This document shows positions 36,075 to 43,329 of a DNA stretch of 64,000 bases, piece after piece; positions within the stretch are counted from its first letter, which is position 1; each line of letters starts with the position of its first letter. A program made the translations under genes and the position numbers. Source of the DNA: an uncultured Parabacteroides sp. (GTDB taxonomy: Bacteria; Bacteroidota; Bacteroidia; Bacteroidales; Tannerellaceae); NCBI GenBank assembly GCA_937894065.1, contig CALCST010000023.1, positions 186,001 to 250,000 on the forward strand, given 5' to 3'. The notes under the pieces were generated by a model, which saw nothing but the letters and a program-made list of their open reading frames with translations, made no database searches and was not told where the DNA came from.

Positions 36075-36323
36075 TTATTGTTTTTTTCGTCCCCTTGTAG
36101 AGGGCTTAACATACAATTTGGCTTTTCTGATAATGCATTTTTTATTGCTATACTCCTTTGTTGGTTGATTATCAGATAATTTAGAAAAAAAATTATTCAG
36201 TGATGCTTTGCTGATTCCAAGTTCTTCTGCAGTATGTCTATCATATAACGAGGAAGGAGATCCGTAGTATTCATGCATTCCATTAATTTCAATATGAATT
36301 ATTGTTCTACTATTTTCTTCCAT
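36075..36323 (-). CDS. Small hypothetical protein with HTH-like segment
   Basis: An 82-residue protein beginning MEENSRTIIHIEINGMHEYY. The segment YDRHTAEELGISKASLNNFF looks like a helix-turn-helix, and the C-terminus (CIIRKAKLYVKPSTRGRKKQ) is strongly basic, so DNA binding is plausible. I recall similar short proteins in Bacteroidetes mobile elements, but no named function. It lies on the same strand as, and upstream of, the polymerase-like gene and may be cotranscribed or regulate it. Confidence 0.55.
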   Translation of the reverse strand: MEENSRTIIHIEINGMHEYYGSPSSLYDRHTAEELGISKASLNNFFSKLSDNQPTKEYSNKKCIIRKAKLYVKPSTRGRKKQ

Positions 36324-36554
36324 ATCAATATATTTTTTGTAAAGTTAGTTGAAATATTATCTATATTATAATAGACTCATGTATTTAACTGGATTTAACA
36401 TTAAATATTATCTTAATTTAAATAGAATCATTATATTTGTAATATAATCAAAAAGCATAGAAAAAATGATAGCTTAAGGTTTATTACTATCTGTATGGTT
36501 ATAGAGTGATTTAATATTCTAAAAAACCAAACTATTAATATAAAATTAGAAGTC

Positions 36555-37145
36555 ATGAGTGTAAAAAATAGTACAACTGTAGCGGATTTCATAGAATGGG
36601 ACAAGGCGGTTAACTTAGTACATAGATTATTCAACGATGGTGATTACCGTTTGTCATTATTGGTAGGTTGTGGTATCTTTTTCGGATTGAGAATATCTGA
36701 TATATTACAACTTACTTGGGATATGCTTCTGTCTGATAAGTATTTTGTGCTGGTTGAAAAGAAAACCAAGAAGCATAGAGAGATTAGAATCAATTATAAC
36801 TTTCAAAAGCATATACAAAAATGCTATGATGCTCTCAGTATAACAGATAGGTCGGAAAAGTGCTTTATAAGCCGTAAGAACAGTGTCTATAGTATTCAGC
36901 ATATAAATGTTCTACTAAAAGAAATTAAGGCTAAATACGGCTTAAAATCAGTCAAGAACTTTAGTTCTCATTCCCTCAGAAAGACATTTGGAAGGCACAT
37001 TTATGAAATGGCTGATACTAATTGTGAAATGGCTTTAATTATGCTCTCAGAACTGTTTAATCATTCAAATATAGCAATAACCAAACGCTATCTTGGACTT
37101 AGAAAAGAAGAAATATTGCATTGCTATGACTTATTGGAATTTTAA
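36555..37145 (+). CDS. Minimal tyrosine recombinase (catalytic domain only)
   Basis: A 196-residue site-specific recombinase with essentially the catalytic domain of the phage-integrase family. All key residues are visible: R46 in FFGLRISDIL, a beta-hairpin lysine in VEKKTKK, H139 and R142 in SSHSLRKTFG, H170 in ELFNHSNI and the nucleophile Y179 in TKRYLGL. It lacks an arm-binding and a full core-binding domain. Small recombinases of this size occur in Bacteroides mobile elements and phages. It is 13 bases upstream of the Dam-like gene, so it may be cotranscribed with the methyltransferases. It may resolve element dimers or invert DNA segments; its target is not evident. Confidence 0.9.
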   Translation: MSVKNSTTVADFIEWDKAVNLVHRLFNDGDYRLSLLVGCGIFFGLRISDILQLTWDMLLSDKYFVLVEKKTKKHREIRINYNFQKHIQKCYDALSITDRSEKCFISRKNSVYSIQHINVLLKEIKAKYGLKSVKNFSSHSLRKTFGRHIYEMADTNCEMALIMLSELFNHSNIAITKRYLGLRKEEILHCYDLLEF

Positions 37146-37158
37146 TTAAATTTGCATC

Positions 37159-38073
37159 ATGGAAAAGATGTTATTTCAAAATGAAACAATTATTGGTAAA
37201 CCGTTTTTGAAATGGGCTGGTGGTAAAACTCAGTTAATAGATATTATATTTCAAAATTTACCATCAAATAATATTGGAACTTTTATTGAACCATTTATTG
37301 GAAGTGGTGCAGTAGCTTTTAGGATGTTATCTTTATATCCAGAGGTAAAAGTAATAATAAATGATATAAATTCTGACCTTATAAATGTTTATAAGGTCAT
37401 AAAAGACAATGTTTCTGAATTAATAACTGAACTGAAATTATTAGAAAAAGAATATATATCCAAAGATCTAGAATGTAAAAAAGAGTTTTTTTACGAGATA
37501 AGAAGTGAATATAACAAAAGAGATAATTTTTATAAAGAAATCTCTATTAATAATGCTTCTTATTTTATCTTTTTAAATAGAACATGTTTTAATGGCTTGT
37601 ACAGGGTAAACTCTAAAAATGGATTTAATGTTCCTTTTGGAAAATATTCCAACCCTTGCATTTGTAATGAAAATCTATTGAATATTGATAGTGAATTATT
37701 ACAAAGAGCAATAATACTTAATGGAGATTATTCTTTAACATTTGATTATGCGAACTTAGATAGCGAGACTTTGTTTTATTTTGACCCACCATACAAACCA
37801 ATAAGTGCAACATCAAGTTTTAATTCTTATAGTGCAGATATTTTTGATGATAGTCAGCAGATTAGACTTAAAGACTTTTGTGATAAACTTTCTTCTAATA
37901 ATATTAAGTTTATACTAAGCAACTCTGACCCTAAATCGGTTGATGTTCAAAATAATTTTTTTGATGAGTTATATAGTAATTACAAAATACAGCGTGTAAA
38001 TGCTAAAAGAAATATAAACTCAAAAGGAAATGGTAGAGGAGAGATAAAAGAACTACTAATATGTAACTATTAA
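37159..38073 (+). CDS. Dam/DpnM-type adenine-N6 DNA methyltransferase
   Basis: A 304-residue alpha-class m6A methyltransferase. PFLKWAGGKTQL (residues 15-26) and FIEPFIGSGAVAF bind S-adenosylmethionine, and FYFDPPYKP has the catalytic DPPY at 209-212. The overall order matches Dam and M.DpnII(DpnM), which methylate GATC. The match of the next gene to DpnA supports a GATC-like target, but specificity is inferred. The genes are one base apart. As in DpnII-type systems, a second methyltransferase follows, but the expected DpnB endonuclease is not next to it. Confidence 0.9.
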   Translation: MEKMLFQNETIIGKPFLKWAGGKTQLIDIIFQNLPSNNIGTFIEPFIGSGAVAFRMLSLYPEVKVIINDINSDLINVYKVIKDNVSELITELKLLEKEYISKDLECKKEFFYEIRSEYNKRDNFYKEISINNASYFIFLNRTCFNGLYRVNSKNGFNVPFGKYSNPCICNENLLNIDSELLQRAIILNGDYSLTFDYANLDSETLFYFDPPYKPISATSSFNSYSADIFDDSQQIRLKDFCDKLSSNNIKFILSNSDPKSVDVQNNFFDELYSNYKIQRVNAKRNINSKGNGRGEIKELLICNY

Positions 38074-38074
38074 T

Positions 38075-38896
38075 ATGTTTAATCCGTATTATAATAAAGA
38101 AAATATATTACTTTATAATAATGATTGTCTTGAAGTAATGTCTTTGTATAGCAAAAATGTTAATATGATTTTTGCTGATCCCCCATATTTCCTTTCCAAT
38201 GGGGGAAAGACTATTAGTAGTGGACATATTGTATCAGTTGATAAGGGGGAGTGGGATAAGCCTTTGACTTCCGTAGATGATTTTAATTATAAATGGTTAA
38301 AAGCTGCAAGAGATGTATTGACAGAAGATGGTACAATTTGGATTTGTGGTACATTACATAATATTTATTTAGTTGTAAATATACTTACAGAATTGGATTT
38401 TAAGATATTAAATAGTATAACATGGAAGAAAACAAATCCACCACCTAATTTTTCTTGTAGATGTTTTACCCATTCAAGTGAAGTGTTGATATGGGCAAGG
38501 AAAAATAAAAAAGTTGCACATTACTTCAATTATGATTTAATGAAACGATTGAATGGGAATAAACAAATGCAAGATGTTTGGGAGTTCCCTTCAACAGTTT
38601 TATGGGAAAAGAAATATGGGAAACATCCAACTCAAAAGCCTTTATCAATAGTATGCAGAAGTATATTAGCTTCTTCCAAACCAAAAGATTTAATTCTTGA
38701 TCCTTTTTGTGGTAGTTGTACAACTGGTGTAGGTTCAATTTTATTGGATAGAAGATTCATTGGCTGTGATATAATCTCTGAATATCTTGATATTGGTATT
38801 AAGAGATTATGTGAAGCACAAAGCAATAAAAGAATATTATTAAATAAGATTAAGGGTATAGATTATGAAAAATTAATATCTTTTGATATGTGTTGA
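38075..38896 (+). CDS. DpnA-like beta-class adenine-N6 DNA methyltransferase
   Basis: A 273-residue methyltransferase with the beta-class order: DPPY early (FADPPYFLSNGG, D35-Y38) and the SAM motif late (DPFCGSCTTGVGS, residues 209-221). The HIVSVDKGEWDKP, LHNIYLVV, TWKKTNPPPNFSCR, FTHSSEVLIWARKN and GKHPTQKP segments closely match DpnA as I remember it. DpnA methylates GATC, also on single-stranded DNA, and protects incoming plasmid DNA. Odd: the SAM motif reads GSCT where GSGT is usual, so activity deserves a check. It is followed by a decayed IS. Confidence 0.9.
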   Translation: MFNPYYNKENILLYNNDCLEVMSLYSKNVNMIFADPPYFLSNGGKTISSGHIVSVDKGEWDKPLTSVDDFNYKWLKAARDVLTEDGTIWICGTLHNIYLVVNILTELDFKILNSITWKKTNPPPNFSCRCFTHSSEVLIWARKNKKVAHYFNYDLMKRLNGNKQMQDVWEFPSTVLWEKKYGKHPTQKPLSIVCRSILASSKPKDLILDPFCGSCTTGVGSILLDRRFIGCDIISEYLDIGIKRLCEAQSNKRILLNKIKGIDYEKLISFDMC

Positions 38897-38946
38897 GGCT
38901 TTAATAATGTTGATATAATATATCTAAACATATGCTCTCTAAATGT

Positions 38947-40300
38947 GACACTATCCAAAATTTTGTGTAAATGGAAACAGGATTCAGCTGTAAGTTCTTC
39001 TTATATCTGGATTCTGTTTTCAAACATAAGCATAAATTGGTTCATAATCAAGCCCCAGTTATTAATAGGCTGTGTCCATTTCTTCTCAATCTCCATAAGC
39101 GACAGATATACAGTTTTCTTTACCGCATCATCCGAAGGGAATGAAAGCTTTGATTTTGTGTACTTTCTGATTTTTCTATTCAGATTTTCAATGAGATTTG
39201 TGGTATAAATTATTTTTCTGATTTCCAGCGGAAACTGGAAGAAAACAGTCAGGTCATCCCAGTTCTTTTTCCAGGATTGTATAGCATAAGGATATTTTTT
39301 TTCCATTTCTTTTCCAGATTGTCAAGTTCCGTGGCTGCAACCTCTTTGTTGGTAGCATTATAGATATTCTTCATATCCGTCGTAAACTCTTTCTTATCCT
39401 TATAAACGACATATTTACAGGAGTTTCTAATCTGATGTACCACACAGATTTGGGTGGATGATTGAGGAAATACGCTACGGATAGTATCCGTAAATCCATT
39501 TAGATTGTCGGTACATGTAATTAATATATCCTGCACTCCACGTGCCTTCAGGTCTGTCAGTACACCCATCCAAAAAGAGGAACTTTCCGATTTACCGACC
39601 AACATTCCGAGAACTTCTTTCAGACCGTTCTGTTTCAGTCCGACACAAAGATAAACGGTCTTGTTTATAGTTATCCCGTACTTTGAAAACTATTCCGTCC
39701 ATCCAGACTATCAGATAGACTGGATGGGCGGTTCTGCCACTCCAGAGCTGCCTGATTTACTTTGTTTGTAATAATGGAAATAGCTGATGTAGAGAGCTCT
39801 ATTTCATAGATTTCACGCATCTCTTCTTCTATATCAGAAACGCTCATACCTTTGGCATAAAGGGATATAACAAGCTTTTCTATAGAAAGTCCACGGCTTT
39901 CATGTTTGGGCACTGCTATCGGCTCAAATTGGCCATTGCGATCACGGGGAATAGAAATAATGGCTTCTCCATGTTCGGTTTGGATTTTCTTCGGATATCT
40001 GCCATTACGTGAATTACCACTGTTATTACCTGCAACAGAATTCTTTTCATAGCCCAAATGGGCATCCATTTCACCTTCAAGCATCTTCTCCAATACTTGG
40101 GCATGTAACTACTTCAGAAATTTGCTCACATCGGCTTATGTCTTAAACTGGCTAAGGAACTCCTTGCTTAACACCTAATCAGGTACTACTTGATTCTTTC
40201 CTTTCATAATCTTTTTCATTTTACAAATGTATAAAATAAAAAATACGAGACTCATTTATGAATCTCGTATTTCCATTTACACAAAATATTTTATAGTGCC
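38947..40300 (-). mobile_element. Decayed IS256-family insertion sequence
   Basis: About 1354 bases. Terminal inverted repeats of about 31 bases are visible: left GACACTATCCAAAATTTTGT, and right end, read inward, GGCACTATAAAATATTTTGT, both continuing GTAAATGGAAA; they differ at only a few positions. No clear 8-9 base target duplication is seen, so either an old insertion or a rearrangement is likely. The element lies between the convergent methyltransferases and nuclease cassette. The ends are intact enough to be mobilised in trans, but its own transposase is broken. Confidence 0.82.
39001..40219 (-). pseudogene. IS256-family transposase, inactivated by stops and frameshifts
   Basis: Reading from an ATG near 40219 gives MKGKNQVVPD, then three in-frame stops where Glu, Glu and Gln are expected (TAG after VVPD, TAA after QFKT, TAG after KFLK), before the intact segment EKMLEGEMDAHLGYEKNS. 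The reading frame breaks again near 39710, where the chain should continue into the catalytic DNLNGFTDTIRSVFP and CVVHQIRNS region (39249-39605), and again near 39300 before QFPLEIRKIIYTTNLIENLNR. It is homologous throughout to IS256 mutator-type transposases (DDE). Multiple independent lesions mean it is long inactive. Confidence 0.88.
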
Positions 40301-40504
40301 CTTAATTAATAAATCCTTCAGCATATATGCGTTTGTATTTCTCTTCTTACATAAGCAAAATAATCTATTATTTGTTCGCTAATCTGTTACCTTGAAACAT
40401 TTCTACTAAGATATTATTACTCAATTAATATGTATGAATGACACGATGCTTTGGACTTAATTACCATAAATTAATTCCATCATAATATTTTCTGTTGTAT
40501 ATAA

Positions 40505-41035
40505 TTATAGATTTAAAAATGAAAGAGGAATATTGTCAAAAAAGTAATAACATCCAACGTCTGTAATATATTCCTTAACGTCATTATATTCTTCTCTTCG
40601 AAACCAATCTGATAAAAAATAACAATACTCAATTTTTATATTTAAAGGAGATAATAGTTTTGTATATTGTTTTTTCTTAAAATCACAGGTTTGTAACTTC
40701 TCATCAACACTTCCTGCACCGTGTTGGAATTTCTTTTCAATTATGTATAAAGTAGAAGTGCTATATATTAGAATAGCATCATCTGGTAAAAGTTTTTTTG
40801 ATATATATTGTTTATAATCAATTTTATTTGCGACTAAAAGCTTTTTATATAAAGAATACTTCTGATATAAAGTGGCGACTTTGATATTACTTCCCTTAGT
40901 ATAAATATCATCATCTTTTACTTCAAAATCAGGATGAGAAAGAAAAATATCTTTTAATTCTGTAGATTGTTCAAAGTGTAACCCATTAATATTGGTTTTT
41001 GCGCCACCTCCAACAAGATTAATATTTCTTGGCAT
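40505..41035 (-). CDS. PD-(D/E)XK nuclease, probable type II restriction endonuclease
   Basis: A 176-residue protein from MPRNINLVGGGAKTNINGLH (ATG at 41035, two bases after the preceding stop; an upstream in-frame start at 41059 would overlap that gene). The nuclease motif is strong: PDDAIL (84-89), then IIEKK (E100, K102), then FQHGAGSVDEKLQT, where the glycine-rich loop and EKL resemble many restriction enzymes. At 176 residues it is small. It is the last gene of a three-gene minus-strand cassette. It may pair with the DpnM/DpnA-like methyltransferases beyond the IS; specificity is unknown. Confidence 0.75.
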   Translation of the reverse strand: MPRNINLVGGGAKTNINGLHFEQSTELKDIFLSHPDFEVKDDDIYTKGSNIKVATLYQKYSLYKKLLVANKIDYKQYISKKLLPDDAILIYSTSTLYIIEKKFQHGAGSVDEKLQTCDFKKKQYTKLLSPLNIKIEYCYFLSDWFRREEYNDVKEYITDVGCYYFFDNIPLSFLNL

Positions 41036-41037
41036 AG

Positions 41038-41523
41038 TTAAAATCCTCTTTTCTTGCATTCATTATCTAATTCTTTCCAATTTTTTCCACGGCTAAAATT
41101 AGCAGCGTCATTATATGGAAACTTTTCTAATAATAGTTGATGAACTCCTAAACGTTTTATCCTTTTACCTAGTTTTGTATTTGCTTTATTTTCTTCAGCT
41201 ACCATAGCCATGTATATAATAGAAAAGTCTATAGCAATATTTATAGCATCATCTCCATATTTTAAGCTTAACTTATCAATTAATTCAAAAGCAGAATTAT
41301 CTAATAATTTTGTGGTAAAATTATAAACAGAAACAAAATCATAATATAATTGATTATTACTATGTTTTTCACAATATTGTGTCAGCCGTTTAAAATACTG
41401 ATAATCTTTAGGTGCGTAACGCATCATATTAGGTCGTTTTAGGTAAACACACCAATTATCAAAAGAACCTTTATCGTATTCAATAATACTTCCATCTTTA
41501 AATTTTCTGATTAGTCTTCCCAT
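41038..41523 (-). CDS. Uncharacterised restriction-cassette protein with YLKRP motif
   Basis: A 161-residue protein starting MGRLIRKFKDGSIIEYDKGS, followed by FDNWCVYLKRPN and, in the C-terminal half, IIYMAMVAEENKANTKLGKR with IKRLGVHQLLLEKF and AANFSRGKNWKEL. I recall similar sequences next to restriction genes, but I can give no function. Its start overlaps the preceding gene by 13 bases and its stop is two bases from the nuclease start, so all three are coupled. The motif YLKRP also occurs in the first gene, so the two may share a fold. It lacks signal peptide or membrane segments. Confidence 0.7.
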   Translation of the reverse strand: MGRLIRKFKDGSIIEYDKGSFDNWCVYLKRPNMMRYAPKDYQYFKRLTQYCEKHSNNQLYYDFVSVYNFTTKLLDNSAFELIDKLSLKYGDDAINIAIDFSIIYMAMVAEENKANTKLGKRIKRLGVHQLLLEKFPYNDAANFSRGKNWKELDNECKKRGF

Positions 41524-42056
41524 AAATTATAAATTTCACTATATAACATTTCACGTCCACTTCTATTCCAATATGTAATATCTTGTTCTATAAAAAGCCA
41601 TTTTAAAACATACAAAATGATTTCTACAGATTTACCTTTAGTAAAATGGAGAATATTTATTTCATTAAATGTGAATTTTTCACACTTATAAATCTTAGTT
41701 ATAATTTTAAATAGATTATTGTATTCTTCTTTAGATTCAGCTTTTTTTATTTTCAAATCATTAAGTATGTCATTGTGACTAGGTCTATTCCCTGTCGAAA
41801 TTATATTGCCATATTTCCCAAATCTGAATTGAACATTGGAGACTCTTACCTCAAAATCGACACCTTTATTTAAAGATGTTGGTCTTTTAAGATAAATTAC
41901 ATTACCATCACTAAGTTTTTCAACTGTATAATAGTAGTAGTTAACATCATTAAGTGTACCATGCTTTTCTTCAAGGAAGAGCTTTATTAGTTTTTCTCGA
42001 TATTCTTCACGAGAATTGGCTAAAATGTTTACATCTATTTTAAACTCATGATTCAT
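41511..42056 (-). CDS. Uncharacterised restriction-cassette protein, first gene
   Basis: About 181 residues from MNHEFKIDVNILANSREEYR (ATG at 42056); ATG at 42086 and TTG at 42104 lie in frame upstream. The TTG falls within the -7-like box, so it is unlikely. The body has LSDGNVIYLKRPTSLNKGVD, then FRFGKYGNIISTGNRPSHND and a C-terminal helical part (EIILYVLKWLFIEQDITYWN). No known domain is evident to me. The shared YLKRP motif with the next gene and the overlap with it imply a joint role, possibly in a restriction complex. AT-rich codon use matches the rest of the island. Confidence 0.7.
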   Translation of the reverse strand: MNHEFKIDVNILANSREEYREKLIKLFLEEKHGTLNDVNYYYYTVEKLSDGNVIYLKRPTSLNKGVDFEVRVSNVQFRFGKYGNIISTGNRPSHNDILNDLKIKKAESKEEYNNLFKIITKIYKCEKFTFNEINILHFTKGKSVEIILYVLKWLFIEQDITYWNRSGREMLYSEIYNLWED

Positions 42057-42101
42057 ATTTGATATTTTTCTAACAAATATGGCCATTTTTGTTTTTACTT
42101 G

Positions 42102-42132
42102 CAAATTAAATTCACTTATATACAGAAGTGAA
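42102..42132 (-). promoter_or_regulatory. Candidate promoter/operator of the three-gene cassette
   Basis: On the minus strand TTAATTTG (42109-42102) matches TAnnTTTG except for one base. Just upstream is the inverted repeat TTCACTT (42111-42117) / AAGTGAA (42126-42132), placed where a repressor would compete with RNA polymerase. Further AGTGAA words occur in the adjacent gap (near 42219). Inference only. Confidence 0.4.
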
Positions 42133-42465
42133 TATTACTTCATTGGTTAATATTTTGGTAGTCAATCAATTGTAAATAATAGAAAGGCTTATATTCAAAA
42201 ATAGATAATATAAAACAAAAGTGAATCTATTTTTTGTGATGGAAAGACAAACTTATAGGTGTTTAGAGAATAGTGGTGGGCATATATTGTAAATAATATT
42301 GACCTATTCTATATTATTTTAGTATTGATAATCCAATAAATTAACAATGTGTTAAATTCATACGTGTGCATAGGAGGGTATTCCTGTTTGTTGTGTTCGT
42401 TCAGTTGAATTTCTTTATCCATGAATAAATTTATTTCAAAAAATAATAAATCTGTTTGTCTTATT
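42133..42465. other. Gene-free stretch at the right edge of the island
   Basis: About 330 AT-rich bases with no open frame I can support. A more GC-balanced patch lies near 42360-42400 (the GCATAGGAGGGTATTCC region). The island-chromosome junction is probably here, since the next gene is an ordinary GNAT gene, but no matching att repeat was found at the left side near 31690. Confidence 0.35.
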
Positions 42466-42981
42466 TTATCTCAAATCTTTCTCGAAAGCCAGCCTTGCTT
42501 CACCGCCACGATAAACGACATCGCCTTTATATACAAATCCTAGAGATTTGAATATACTAAGCATATAATTGTTGTCATATTTCGTGTCTACACGGAAAAA
42601 GTTTACACCTCTTTGTCTTGCCACATCCTCAGCTTTGAGCATAAATCTTTTCCCAAGACCTTGGTGTTTGGCTTCGTCAGCAACAGCCAGACGGTGCACA
42701 ACAAGATATTTGTCGTCTGTTGTCCAGGTATTGATTTGCCTGTATACATCTTCTTCTGTAAAGGAAATAACACCATAAGCTATGACAGTTCCTTCCTTTT
42801 CAAATACATAACCTTCGTCGTTACCTATATCTGTGATTATGTTTTCACGTGCAGGATAATTCTCATTCCACTGGCAACTTCCCAAGCGTTTCATTTGGTC
42901 TTTTGCCTGCTGCATGATTTCCATAATACGGTCCGTGTCGCTATGTCCGGCTTTCCTGAATACTATTGAATCGTTTTGCAT
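42466..42981 (-). CDS. GNAT-family N-acetyltransferase
   Basis: A 171-residue acyltransferase. FRKAGHSDTDRIMEIMQQAK opens the fold, LVVHRLAVADEAKHQGLG is the acetyl-CoA-binding strand and loop (RxxGxG/A-like, HQGLGKRF), and GVNFFRVDTKYDNNYMLSIF followed by KSLGF is the C-terminal signature. It resembles RimI/YhbS-type acetyltransferases, but the substrate cannot be told. It stands alone on the minus strand, immediately right of the accessory island, and is probably chromosomal. Confidence 0.9.
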   Translation of the reverse strand: MQNDSIVFRKAGHSDTDRIMEIMQQAKDQMKRLGSCQWNENYPARENIITDIGNDEGYVFEKEGTVIAYGVISFTEEDVYRQINTWTTDDKYLVVHRLAVADEAKHQGLGKRFMLKAEDVARQRGVNFFRVDTKYDNNYMLSIFKSLGFVYKGDVVYRGGEARLAFEKDLR

Positions 42982-43329
42982 TTTTGATAATATACATTTA
43001 AAAGCACCGTAAAATTCATAAAAATGATTTAGAGAAACAAATTTGCAGAATATAAATGTTTATAAGTTTTGCATATTGCTCAACTTAAAAGTTGACAAGG
43101 TCAAATATCTATTATTTAGCACTTAATTGTTTAAGAGCTCTTGTTAACTTGTTTTCTTGTCAACTCGTAAACTGAAAGTTGAGCCTGGCGAAATTTAAAT
43201 AAAAGAGCTAATGTCTGTTTCTGATTTTGATTTTTAGTTTCTGTTATGTAGCGAAGTCAAACAAAATGCCTATTTTTGTATCGAATATCAAAAAAGTAGA
43301 AACTGAAAAGAAAAATATATAAGAAAGAG
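42982..43329. other. Intergenic region with promoter and a dispersed short repeat
   Basis: Between the divergent GNAT and TPR genes. It contains a TATTTTTG -7 box at 43271-43278 for the TPR gene and several CAACTT/AAGTTG words (43080-43095, 43150-43190) that could fold into hairpins. A 23-base element centred at 43140-43162 recurs near 63216-63238 with one mismatch. Confidence 0.4.
43271..43278 (+). promoter_or_regulatory. -7 box of the TPR protein gene
   Basis: TATTTTTG matches TAnnTTTG exactly and lies 52 bases before the ATG at 43330. Confidence 0.5.

Noticed and set aside
39001..40093. Three separate genes on the minus strand in the IS
   Set aside because: They are segments of one IS256-type transposase divided by frameshifts, as shown by continuous homology across the breaks.
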